Shown piece by piece: positions 56,011-64,000 of a stretch of 64,000 nucleotides of DNA. How positions within the stretch are numbered: the stretch's first letter is position 1; each line of letters begins with the position of its first letter. Both the position numbers and the translations under genes were made by a program. Source of the DNA: JBDHWI01 sp964590135 (GTDB lineage Bacteria; Chloroflexota; Anaerolineae; J036; Brachytrichaceae); assembly GCA_964590135.1 (NCBI GenBank), contig CAZPVX010000007.1:62001-126000 (forward strand), given 5' to 3'. The notes beneath the pieces are model-generated. The model was not told where the DNA came from. It worked only from the letters and a program-made list of their open reading frames with translations, and did not search any database.

Positions 56011-56617
56011 ATCACCTCTGCCAAACCTGTCGCCCGCCGAAACGCCGGCGCCCAAACGGAACCTGCCGCTGGGGTTGATCATCATTCTGGTCGCCGCATT
56101 TTTCGTTGGCATCGGCCTCACCCTGCTCGTGTTAAGCAACAGCAGCGCGCCCAATAGCGGCATGATCGCCATCCCCACATCCAGCCGCACGCTCGTGCGC
56201 GAGGGGATGCCGGCGCCGAAGTTTGCGCTCAACACGCTGGATGGCAAGCCGGTGGCACTGGCCGACCTGAAAGGCAAGGCGGTGCTGGTGAATTTCTGGG
56301 CAGCATGGTGCCCGCCATGCATCGAGGAGACGCCGGCGCTGATCGCAGCCTACAACGAACTCAAGCGCGAGAATCCGGACATCGAGTTCCTTGGCATCGG
56401 CACGAACGACGACAGAGCGAACCTCGTCAAGTTTGCCGAGAATAACCAGATCCCCTATTTGGTGTTGGATGATGCTGATGGCAAGGTGAGCGATGCGTAT
56501 GCCGTGCGCGGCATGCCGACCACATTCTTCATCGACAGCGCCGGCATCGTTCGCACGGTGTGGAACGGCGAGATCAAGAAGGACAAGGTGCTGGAACTGA
56601 TGCGCGGCATGAAGTGA
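56003..56617 (+). CDS. TlpA/ResA-like membrane thioredoxin
   Basis: 204 residues from ATG 56003, which overlaps the DUF2085 gene. An N-terminal anchor (LGLIIILVAAFFVGIGLTLL) and an extracytoplasmic thioredoxin domain with active site WCPPC in VNFWAAWCPPCIEETPAL; cis-Pro in RGMPTTFFID. Probably reduces disulfides of exported or cytochrome-c proteins. Confidence 0.9.
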   Translation: MSESPLPNLSPAETPAPKRNLPLGLIIILVAAFFVGIGLTLLVLSNSSAPNSGMIAIPTSSRTLVREGMPAPKFALNTLDGKPVALADLKGKAVLVNFWAAWCPPCIEETPALIAAYNELKRENPDIEFLGIGTNDDRANLVKFAENNQIPYLVLDDADGKVSDAYAVRGMPTTFFIDSAGIVRTVWNGEIKKDKVLELMRGMK

Positions 56618-56618
56618 T

Positions 56619-57104
56619 ATGACAACCTGCCTGACCTGTCAATTGATCCGCGCGCGCGACGCCGGCGGCCGTCCGCTTTGGGACAGTATCTATCGAACTG
56701 CGCATTGGGATGTGGTGCATAGCTATAACACCTCGCTTGCCGGCTGGCTGGTGCTGGTCGCCCGCCGGCACATGGCTGCCATTGCCGAGATGAACGAGGC
56801 AGAGGCGGTTGAATTAGGCCGGCTGCTGAGGCTCGTCTCCATCGCCGTGCAGCGGGCTACCAACTCCGAAAAGACCTATGTCGTGCAGTTCGCCGAAGCA
56901 GCCGAGCACCCGCATGTGCATTTCCATGTCGTGCCACGCATGGCGGATTTGCCGGCGCATCAGCGCGGCCCTGCCATTTTCAGGCATCTCGGCGTGCCAG
57001 AAGCCGAGCGCGTGAGCGAAGCGCGCATGGACGAAATTGCGGTTGATGTGTGCATGTTTCTGGCGAATGCGTCATCGACGATGAATGACTCAATGCTCCA
57101 ATGA
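56619..57104 (+). CDS. HIT-family nucleotide hydrolase
   Basis: 161 residues. The histidine triad is HPHVHFHVVPR, and the Cys pair CLTCQL near the start is common in Chloroflexota HIT proteins and can bind zinc. The family cleaves nucleoside phosphoramidates or dinucleoside polyphosphates. One base separates it from the thioredoxin stop. Confidence 0.88.
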   Translation: MTTCLTCQLIRARDAGGRPLWDSIYRTAHWDVVHSYNTSLAGWLVLVARRHMAAIAEMNEAEAVELGRLLRLVSIAVQRATNSEKTYVVQFAEAAEHPHVHFHVVPRMADLPAHQRGPAIFRHLGVPEAERVSEARMDEIAVDVCMFLANASSTMNDSMLQ

Positions 57105-57976
57105 CTCAACCATCAAACCAATCCTTCACGCTCGGCGTGATCGGCGGCAGCGGCCTGTATGCCATGCCGGCGCTGAAAGACGTCGAGGAGATCGCCATCA
57201 GCACGCCCTTCGGCGCGCCATCGGATGCGATCATCGCCGGCACGCTCAACAACAAGCGCGTTGCCTTCTTGCCGCGTCACGGCCGCGGCCATCGCTTTAA
57301 CCCCAGCGAGGTGAATTACCGCGCTAACATCTACGCGCTTCGGTCGCTCGGCGTGAAGCACGTCGTCAGCGTCAGCGCGTGCGGCAGCCTGCGCGAAGAC
57401 ATGGCGCCGCGCGACATCGTGGTGCCGACCAACCTGTTCGACTTCACCAAGGGCAGGCGCGCTGCATCGTTCTTCGATGCCGGCGTCGTCGGCCACATCG
57501 GCGTGGCGGAGCCATTCTCAAAATCGCTCAGCGCGGCGGTGGTGAACGCGGTGAACGCCGCTGGCGGTGCGGTGCATGATGCCGGCACGCTGCTTACCAT
57601 CGAGGGCCCGCGCTTTAGCACCAGGGCCGAAAGCCATGTATTTCGCTCATGGGGTTGTGACATCATCGGCATGACCGCCTGCCCCGAGGCCTTTCTCGCG
57701 CGCGAGGCCGAGATCGACTTCGCAATCATGGCGCACGTGACTGACTATGACGTGTGGCACGAAGAGGAAGAGCCGGTGACCGTGGAGATGGTAATTGAGC
57801 GGCTGCACGCCAACCTGGAACTGGCGCAGCGCGCGCTGCTGAACATCGTCGATGTCGTCGAGACGCTGCCGCATGAGAGCGCCGGCGCCGCGAGATTTGC
57901 CATCATGACCGCCCGCGAACGCATCTCACCCGAAGCGCGCGAGCGGCTGAAGTTGCTGGTGGGCGACTACCTCTGA
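57101..57976 (+). CDS. mtnP: S-methyl-5'-thioadenosine phosphorylase
   Basis: 291 residues. N-terminal IGGSGLYAMPAL, phosphate-site LPRHGRGHRFNPSEVNYRAN, and EGPRFSTRAESHVFRSWGCD then IGMTACPEAFLAREAEI are the PNP/MTAP signatures. It phosphorolyses MTA to adenine and methylthioribose-1-phosphate in methionine salvage. ATGA overlap with the HIT gene. Confidence 0.93.
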   Translation: MTQPSNQSFTLGVIGGSGLYAMPALKDVEEIAISTPFGAPSDAIIAGTLNNKRVAFLPRHGRGHRFNPSEVNYRANIYALRSLGVKHVVSVSACGSLREDMAPRDIVVPTNLFDFTKGRRAASFFDAGVVGHIGVAEPFSKSLSAAVVNAVNAAGGAVHDAGTLLTIEGPRFSTRAESHVFRSWGCDIIGMTACPEAFLAREAEIDFAIMAHVTDYDVWHEEEEPVTVEMVIERLHANLELAQRALLNIVDVVETLPHESAGAARFAIMTARERISPEARERLKLLVGDYL

Positions 57977-58055
57977 GGCATGCGAGCATGAGGTAATGAG
58001 GAGAGGCAATAGCGGGATTCACCTCTTCTCACGCTCGCACTTTTGCCGCTTCATC

Positions 58056-58394
58056 CTACTCGTCCGGCTCGCACGACAGCATGAGTGGGAAGCCTTCCAT
58101 GCGCGCAGCGAAGATGGCCTGGCCAACGAGTCTCTCGGCCTCACTGCGCGGACGCACGCATACCAGCGCAATGCCGTAGATGTGCGTGATGAATGCGATG
58201 TGTTCGGCGATCTCGCGCGACAGCTTGAACAGCGTGACCAGAATGCGCTCGACGAACTCGAATGTTGTCACGTCGTCGTTGTGGATCAGCACGCGCCACG
58301 GCGGCTCCACCCACACCATCTCGTCCTTTTCGATGTCGGTGTCGCGCTCCGTCTCGCCCTGCGTGGCGCAAGGGGTGAAAACAAAATCAGCCAT
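58056..58394 (-). CDS. clpS: ATP-dependent Clp protease adaptor ClpS
   Basis: 112 residues from the ATG at 58394. PPWRVLIHNDDVTTFEFVER is the ClpS N-terminal signature that binds N-degron substrates and ClpA/ClpC; GIALVCVRPRSEAERLVGQA and FPLMLS complete the domain. TATAAT lies ten bases before the ATG, so the mRNA has hardly any leader. Confidence 0.88.
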   Translation of the reverse strand: MADFVFTPCATQGETERDTDIEKDEMVWVEPPWRVLIHNDDVTTFEFVERILVTLFKLSREIAEHIAFITHIYGIALVCVRPRSEAERLVGQAIFAARMEGFPLMLSCEPDE

Positions 58395-58416
58395 CGCCAG
58401 CGTCATTATAAAAAGG

Positions 58417-61281
58417 TTACGCGCCCCACAACACCCCGCCATCCGGCAGCACGATCTGCACTGCCGGCTGCGTTACACCGATCTGCTGCGCCGGCAAGCC
58501 ACGCATGATCGCCTCAAAGGCCGGCGCATTCGCTTCGCTCACCTCCGCCACGATTCGGCTGTTGCTCTCGCTGAACAGCGCGGTGGATGATGCATCGCCG
58601 CCCAGGCGAACCCCGATTTGCCCTGCCTGCGCCATTTCGGCCAGCGCCACCGCCAGCCCACCCTCGCTGCAATCGTGCGCAGCCAGCACCAGTTTTTGCT
58701 GGATGGCACTGTGCAGCGCGCGGTAGAGCGCCGGCGCATGCGCCGGCAAGGATGGCGCGCCATCGCCCTTCGCGCCCGTGAGCATTTCATGCAGCGAGCC
58801 GGCCAGCTCATCCTTCGTCTCGCCCAGCAAATACACGCGGCTGCCGGCGCGCTTGAAGTCCATCGTCACACAACACGTCACGTCATCGACGATGCCAATC
58901 GCGGAGATCAACAGCGTGGCGGGGATGCTGACGCGCTGGCCGGCTTTGTCGAGGTAGGTGTTGTTCAGGCTGTCTTTGCCGCTGATGAAGGGTGCGCGGA
59001 ACAACAGTGCGCCGTCGTGACAGCCGCGGCACGCTTCCACCAGCGTGCCGAGCGTTGCGGGGTCGTTCGGGTCGCCCCAGCAGAAGTTGTCGAGCAGTGC
59101 AATGCGGTCGGGGTTGGCGCCGGCGCATACCAGGTTGCGCACTGCCTCATCCACTGCGCTCACTGCCATCGCATATGCATCCACCCTGCCAAGGTTTGGG
59201 TTGATACCGCACGCCAGCGCAAAGCCCTTCACTCCCTTCGTGTCGAGCGGCTTGATCACTGTTGCGTCGCTTGGGCCGTGATTGCCCACACCAACCAGCG
59301 GCTTGATGACGCTGCCGCCCTGCACCTCGTGGTCATACAGCCGAATCACGTTTTCCTTCGATGCGACATTGGGATGCGCCAGCATCTTTTGCAAGAGGTT
59401 GCGCGCTTCGGAAAGTGTGAAAGCAGCAAGCTGAGGCGGTGCGATGTCTGCCTTCCCGCGCCGCTCTCTGCGCGCGTGCGCCTGTGATGCGACAGTCGCT
59501 CTCAATTCGCGGCGCGGCAGGCCGTCGTGCAGGAAGTGCATGTGCATGTCGCACACGGTGAGACTGCGGTATCTCACACACAGGTGGCCGTCGCCGGTGA
59601 AGACGCCGATGTCGCTCATCTCGCAGTCGAAACGCGCGCACAATGCATGCAGCGCATCCAGCTTGTCCGGCGCCACTGCCAACACCATGCGCTCCTGCGC
59701 CTCGCTCAACCAGATCTCCCACGGCGCGAGGCCGGCGTATTTCAATGGCACGCGCTCAAGCTGCACTTGCACGCCCAACTCCGCGCCCATCTCACCCACC
59801 GCCGAAGACAGACCGCCAGCGCCGCAATCGGTGATCGCGGTGTAGAGCTTTGCATCGCGCGCGGCCAGCACCACCTCCATCACATTCTTCTCGACGATGG
59901 GGTTGCCGATCTGCACGGATGAGCCGGCGATATCGCTCGTCTCATGCGTCAATGCCGCCGATGAGAATGTCGCGCCGCGCAGGCCGTCGCGCCCGGTGCG
60001 ACCACCAAGAACAATCACTCTGTCGCCGATTTGCGCGTTGCGCGGATGCGCATTCACCGGCGCGATGCCGACGCAGCCGCAATACACCAGCGGATTGGCG
60101 ATGTATCCCTCGTCATATACGATCGCGCCGCTGACCGTCGGGATGCCCATCTTGTTGCCATAGTCCTCAACGCCGGCGACTACGCCTTGCATCACGCGGC
60201 GCGGGTGCAGCACGCCCTCTGGCAACGAAGCGAAATCCACATCCTGCGATCCAAAGCACAGCACATCGGTGTTGGCGATGGGGCGCGCGCTCACTGCGAT
60301 CACGTCGCGAATGACGCCGCCGACGCCGGTGTTCGCGCCGCCGAACGGCTCGATGGCTGAGGGATGATTGTGCGTCTCAGCCTTGAATGAGAGGTCAAAC
60401 GCATCATCGAAGGCGATGATGCCGGCGTTGTCCACGAATGCGCTCTTCACCCATGACGCGCCGATCTCGTCTGTCGCCTTCTTGATGTAAGTCTTCAGCA
60501 GCCCGTCGATCTGGCTGACTTCGCCTGCTCGATCGACCTGGATCTTTGCCTTGAATGTCTTGTGAACGCAATGCTCACTCCACGTCTGCGCCAGCGTTTC
60601 AACTTCGGCATCAGTCGGCTCGCGTTGCAGCTCGACAAAGTAATCGCGAATGGCGCGCATCTCATCCAGGTTGAGCGATAGCCGGCGCTCTCGGCTGATG
60701 CGCATCAGGGCGTCGTCGCCGGCGCTGCGAAGCGCAACCGTTTCGATCAGCGTGTTCTCCTCGGTCGCGTAATGCAGGTTCGGTGTAATGGCAGCATTGA
60801 TGGCAAAGGCTTGAATTACGTCGTTGCACAGCAGCCGGCGAGCAATCAACTCAACCTGCGCTGCATCCAACTCCCCCGCCAACTCATAGCGCGTGCCGGT
60901 GGCGGCGCGATGCAAGCCGGCGATGCCCAATACATGCGCTGCGCGGGTGATCTCGTCCGCCGTCGCATCCGTCACACCCGGCTTGAAGGCCACTTCCACA
61001 AACGAGGTCTTTGGGTCATCGGGTTGAGCGCTTCGAAGGCTTGCCTCTGGCTTCTGCGCTTCCAGCCTGACCACTGCAAACTGTTGCACGACCGAATCGC
61101 ACAGCAGCCGCTCGCAGATGGCGCGAATGCCGGCGGTGTCGATCTCGCCCTCGAGGAAATACAGGTCGGCCACGCTCACCGCCACATCGGCGTGGATGCC
61201 GAGTGAGCGAATGTCATTGGCGATGCCGGCGCAACGCGCGTCGTTGAAATCAGGCTTGGGGCGAACTTCGATTCGATGCAT
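58417..61281 (-). CDS. purL: Phosphoribosylformylglycinamidine synthase, PurS-PurS-PurL fusion
   Basis: 954 residues from ATG 61281 (an upstream in-frame start at 61293 is possible). Two PurS-like segments open the protein (HRIEVRPKPDF..., then FVEVAFKPGVTDATADEI) before a full PurL: WSEHCVHKTFKAKI, ETHNHPSAIEPFGGANTGVG, GGLSSAVGEMGAELGV, HDCSEGGLAVALAEMA. Makes FGAM from FGAR, ATP and ammonia in purine synthesis; the glutaminase PurQ is not in the window. Confidence 0.94.
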   Translation of the reverse strand: MHRIEVRPKPDFNDARCAGIANDIRSLGIHADVAVSVADLYFLEGEIDTAGIRAICERLLCDSVVQQFAVVRLEAQKPEASLRSAQPDDPKTSFVEVAFKPGVTDATADEITRAAHVLGIAGLHRAATGTRYELAGELDAAQVELIARRLLCNDVIQAFAINAAITPNLHYATEENTLIETVALRSAGDDALMRISRERRLSLNLDEMRAIRDYFVELQREPTDAEVETLAQTWSEHCVHKTFKAKIQVDRAGEVSQIDGLLKTYIKKATDEIGASWVKSAFVDNAGIIAFDDAFDLSFKAETHNHPSAIEPFGGANTGVGGVIRDVIAVSARPIANTDVLCFGSQDVDFASLPEGVLHPRRVMQGVVAGVEDYGNKMGIPTVSGAIVYDEGYIANPLVYCGCVGIAPVNAHPRNAQIGDRVIVLGGRTGRDGLRGATFSSAALTHETSDIAGSSVQIGNPIVEKNVMEVVLAARDAKLYTAITDCGAGGLSSAVGEMGAELGVQVQLERVPLKYAGLAPWEIWLSEAQERMVLAVAPDKLDALHALCARFDCEMSDIGVFTGDGHLCVRYRSLTVCDMHMHFLHDGLPRRELRATVASQAHARRERRGKADIAPPQLAAFTLSEARNLLQKMLAHPNVASKENVIRLYDHEVQGGSVIKPLVGVGNHGPSDATVIKPLDTKGVKGFALACGINPNLGRVDAYAMAVSAVDEAVRNLVCAGANPDRIALLDNFCWGDPNDPATLGTLVEACRGCHDGALLFRAPFISGKDSLNNTYLDKAGQRVSIPATLLISAIGIVDDVTCCVTMDFKRAGSRVYLLGETKDELAGSLHEMLTGAKGDGAPSLPAHAPALYRALHSAIQQKLVLAAHDCSEGGLAVALAEMAQAGQIGVRLGGDASSTALFSESNSRIVAEVSEANAPAFEAIMRGLPAQQIGVTQPAVQIVLPDGGVLWGA

Positions 61282-61367
61282 TTTTCTCTGCAAGAGAAGA
61301 GATGCTGGATCTTCCTTTTCTCTCTTTGCTTGCTAAATCCTCGTGTGCCGATTCTATAATCCCGCGC

Positions 61368-62477
61368 GTGACCACGGTCATTAAAAAACTTGTCATCAAG
61401 GTTGGCACCAGCACGCTCACCGCCGGCACGCCCCGTCTCAGCCGCCGGCGCATGTTGGAGATCGCACGACAGATCGTGCAATTGCGCGAGCAGGGCATCG
61501 AGGTGATCCTCGTGTCGTCCGGCGCGATGGCTGCCGGCCGCGAGCGTCTTAACTTCGTCTCGAAGGGCAGCAAGACGCCCTTGCCCGAGAAGCAGATGCT
61601 GGCCGCCGTTGGTCAGACGCATCTGATGGTCGCGTGGGAGCAGGTGTTTGCGATGTTCGACACACAGGTGGCGCAGGTGCTGCTTACACGAGCCGACATG
61701 AGCGACCGCCGGCGCTATCTCAACGCCCGCGACATCCTGCATGCCATCCTTGCGCATGGCATCGTGCCGGTGATCAACGAGAATGACGCCGTGGCGACTG
61801 AGGAGATTCGCGTCGGTGACAACGACAATCTCTCCGCGCTCGTCGCGAGCTTGCTGCATTCCGACCTGTTGCTCATCCTCAGCGATATCGACGGATTGTT
61901 CACCGCAGATCCGCGCAAGGACGCCGACGCTGCGCTCATTCACGAAGTGCGCGAGATCAGTGACGATGTGCGCGCGTTGGCAACCGGCAGCAAGACTGGC
62001 CTCGGCGTGGGCGGTATGAGCACCAAGATTCAGGCGGCAGAATTGGCGACGCGCGCCGGCACCGCAGTGGTCATTGCGCATGGCGCGAAGCCAAACGTCA
62101 TCGTCGACGCCGCGCTTGGCAAACCTGCCGGCACGCGCTTCTGGCCGCAGGCAAGCAACATCGAAAGCCGCAAGCGCTGGATTCTGAGCGAGCGCGCGGT
62201 GGGCGCGGTGGTGGCCGATGAGGGCGCGGTGAAGGCGTTGAGAGCCGGCAAGAGCCTGTTGCCGGTTGGCGTGAAGGAGATTGTGCAATCGTTCGACCGC
62301 GGCGAGATCATCGCCGTGCGCGATGTGAGGGGGCGCGATGTGGCGCGCGGCATCACGCGCTACAACTCAGCCGATGCGCTGCGCATCTCCGGCAAGCAGA
62401 GCGAACACATCGCCAGAATTCTGGGCTACGACTATGCGCCGATGCTCATTCATGCGGACGACCTGGTGATGCTTTGA
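61368..62477 (+). CDS. proB: Glutamate 5-kinase
   Basis: 369 residues from a GTG. KKLVIKVGTSTLTAG, VILVSSGAMAAGRERL, VINENDAVATEEIRVGDND and GTGLGVGGMSTKIQAAE-type loop (TGLGVGGMSTKIQAAELATR) match ProB; a PUA domain follows (RRWILSERAVGAVVADEGAV onward). First step of proline synthesis. TATAAT ends seven bases before the GTG, so the message is probably leaderless. It diverges from purL. Confidence 0.92.
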   Translation: MTTVIKKLVIKVGTSTLTAGTPRLSRRRMLEIARQIVQLREQGIEVILVSSGAMAAGRERLNFVSKGSKTPLPEKQMLAAVGQTHLMVAWEQVFAMFDTQVAQVLLTRADMSDRRRYLNARDILHAILAHGIVPVINENDAVATEEIRVGDNDNLSALVASLLHSDLLLILSDIDGLFTADPRKDADAALIHEVREISDDVRALATGSKTGLGVGGMSTKIQAAELATRAGTAVVIAHGAKPNVIVDAALGKPAGTRFWPQASNIESRKRWILSERAVGAVVADEGAVKALRAGKSLLPVGVKEIVQSFDRGEIIAVRDVRGRDVARGITRYNSADALRISGKQSEHIARILGYDYAPMLIHADDLVML

Positions 62478-62498
62478 CAAAAATATCCATCTCACGAC

Positions 62499-63167
62499 AT
62501 GCAACTCTCCACAGGACTCATTGTCAGTTGTCAGGCCTATGAAGGCGAGCCGCTGTTCGGCGCGCACATCATGGCGGCCATGGCGAGGGCGGCCGAGGAA
62601 GGTGGTGCAATCGCCATCCGCGCCAACACCCCAGCAGACATTGCCGCCATCCGCGCCGTCACAACGCTTCCCATCATCGGCCTGCACAAAATTCACAGCG
62701 CTGCGAGCGACGTCTACATCACGCCGCATCGCGCTTCGGCAGAGGCAATCGCGCGCGCCGGCTGTGACGTGATCGCCATCGATGCGACGCCTCGCCGCCG
62801 GCACAACGACGAGACACTGCATGACCTGATCTCCTTCATTCGCGACAGGCTTGGCAGGCTGGTGATGGCTGATTGCTCGTGTGTCGAAGATGCGCAACTT
62901 GCGGCGGCGCTTGGCGCGGATTATCTGGGCACGACACTGGCCGGCTACACCGCGCATGGCCGGCCCATGACCGCCGGCCCCGACCTCGCCTTCGTGCAGC
63001 AGCTCGTTGCCCAGTTCACGCTGCCGATCATCGCCGAAGGGCGCTTTTACCTGCCGGAGCAGGTGGCGCAAGCGCTCTCGCTCGGCGCGCACGCCGTATG
63101 CGTTGGCGGCGCCATCACTCGTCCGCAGGACATCACACGGCGCTTTGTCGCTGCCATTCAGAAATAA
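62499..63167 (+). CDS. nanE: N-acetylmannosamine-6-phosphate 2-epimerase
   Basis: 222 residues, TIM barrel. LIVSCQAYEGEPLFGAHIMA, RANTPADIAAIRA, DVIAIDATPRRRH, GADYLGTTLAGYT and PIIAEGRFYLPEQVAQALSL are NanE signatures. Converts ManNAc-6-P to GlcNAc-6-P in amino-sugar catabolism. Confidence 0.9.
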   Translation: MQLSTGLIVSCQAYEGEPLFGAHIMAAMARAAEEGGAIAIRANTPADIAAIRAVTTLPIIGLHKIHSAASDVYITPHRASAEAIARAGCDVIAIDATPRRRHNDETLHDLISFIRDRLGRLVMADCSCVEDAQLAAALGADYLGTTLAGYTAHGRPMTAGPDLAFVQQLVAQFTLPIIAEGRFYLPEQVAQALSLGAHAVCVGGAITRPQDITRRFVAAIQK

Positions 63168-63223
63168 CCCCCGCAATGGCGCAAAACGCAAGTTGCCTTT
63201 GCAGCCCTGCGAGCGGCCTGGTC

Positions 63224-64000
63224 ATGAAAATAGCCTTGCTTCCCCTTGATGAGCGGCCGGCGAATACGCGTTATCCGGCGCAGGTGGCGGCCATTGCCGG
63301 CGCAACGCTCGCGCTGCCGCCGCAGATTGCCTTGCCGGATATGCGCGTGCCGGCGTCGCGCATCGACCTCAGCCTGTGGTTGCAACGCGAAGCCGCGCAG
63401 TGCGATGGCATCGTCGCGTCGATCGACTTGATCGGCTATGGCGGCCTGATCGCCTCGCGCATCAGTTACGACAGCATCGAAGAGGTGCTGCACTGGATTG
63501 CGCCATTGACTGAGATGCGCGCTGAGCGCCGGCCTGTGTTTGCTTTCAATGTCATTCAACGCATCTCAGATGCAAACGACGCGACAGAAGAGCCGGCGTA
63601 TTGGGCGCAATTCGGCGTGAGGCTGCATCGCCTCTCGCGTGAGATGGATATGCGCGCTGAGATGGAGCCGGCGCCTTCCGACGCTTCACCTGCCTTTGCG
63701 CTCGCCGTGCAAGACTGGCTTGCCCGCCGCGCGCGCAATCATGCAGTGAATCTGGCGATGCTGCGGGAAGCTGCATTGGGCAAATTTGATCTGTTGGTTA
63801 TCCCCTCTGATGACACCTCGCCCACCGGCCTGGGCGCAAGGGAGCGAAAGCATCTGGAGTTTTGGAAGGGCATTCTTTCACCTCTCCCGCAGGAAGGTGT
63901 TGGGGGCGGACAAGGCGCTGTCCTGATGTACCCTGGCGCAGACGATCTGGGCAGCATGTTGGTGGCGCGCATGATCAACCGCCAGCGCAGCCATTCGCCG
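63224..64000 (+). CDS. DUF4127 family protein (cut by window edge)
   Basis: Partial, 259 codons visible. MKIALLPLDERPANTRYPAQ opens it, with RISDANDATEEPAYWAQFG and LLVIPSDDTSPTGLGA, the pattern of DUF4127. The enzyme role is not known; its neighbour nanE suggests carbohydrate metabolism. Near 63890-63935 the translation has an inserted SPLPQEGVGGGQG segment that looks repeat-derived. Confidence 0.85.
   Translation, partial: MKIALLPLDERPANTRYPAQVAAIAGATLALPPQIALPDMRVPASRIDLSLWLQREAAQCDGIVASIDLIGYGGLIASRISYDSIEEVLHWIAPLTEMRAERRPVFAFNVIQRISDANDATEEPAYWAQFGVRLHRLSREMDMRAEMEPAPSDASPAFALAVQDWLARRARNHAVNLAMLREAALGKFDLLVIPSDDTSPTGLGARERKHLEFWKGILSPLPQEGVGGGQGAVLMYPGADDLGSMLVARMINRQRSHSP

Overview
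The window is about 64 kb of GC-rich bacterial DNA. I read it as part of a Chloroflexota chromosome (Anaerolineae-like) interrupted by one nearly complete temperate siphovirus-type prophage. Chloroflexota is an inference. It rests on secreted proteins with Thr/Pro-rich linkers and a YLPIVMRS segment, on a PurS-PurS-PurL fusion, on a DUF4127 protein, and on the gene neighbourhood. No rRNA or tRNA was seen, and there is no gene-free stretch longer than about 300 bases.

Left host flank (1-5847, all minus strand): a C45-type acyltransferase cut by the window edge, a bifunctional Rel (p)ppGpp enzyme, a frameshifted IS3 OrfA remnant, a TauE/SafE permease and an M29 aminopeptidase. Right host flank (55283-64000): a DUF2085 membrane protein, a TlpA-like thioredoxin, a HIT protein, MTA phosphorylase, ClpS, PurSL, ProB, NanE and a partial DUF4127 protein.

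Prophage (5827-55272, about 49.4 kb): it is bounded by a 14-bp direct repeat. Joining the two outer halves rebuilds an uninterrupted aminopeptidase start (MFDPRFNKMAQV), so the element entered codons 4-8 of that gene. The large serine recombinase beside the left repeat is the likely integrase. The left half is transcribed leftward. It carries integrase, a second (tyrosine) recombinase, a MazG-like protein, a SpoT-like HD hydrolase, a RuvB-like ATPase, membrane proteins, a ParM/ParR-like partition pair, a PRTRC cassette (E1/ThiF, JAMM protease, E2-like protein B, protein C, probable F and E, plus a plasmid-type regulator), a replication protein with internal iterons, a GIY-YIG-type nuclease, a Sak4-like ATPase and many small genes. 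The control region (28.3-29.5 kb) has a ribbon-helix-helix gene, an XRE repressor with an apparent frameshift, divergent promoters and a candidate small RNA. The right half is transcribed rightward: accessory genes (HsdR_N-like nuclease, lipoprotein, DUF3761, DUF3467, HicA-like), holin-like membrane proteins, a membrane protein with a death-like (EAD) domain, a gene split by an HNH-bearing insertion, then terminase, portal, head, tail, tape measure and tail-tip genes.

The most unusual aspect is a tailed prophage with a plasmid-style maintenance kit: actin-type partition, PRTRC ubiquitin-like cassette, iterons, DnaA boxes and a dispersed 16-bp palindrome. This suggests a phage-plasmid lineage that can also integrate. 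A promoter family with TTGACG and TATnnT separated by exactly 20 nt occurs three times and may be the element's own regulon.
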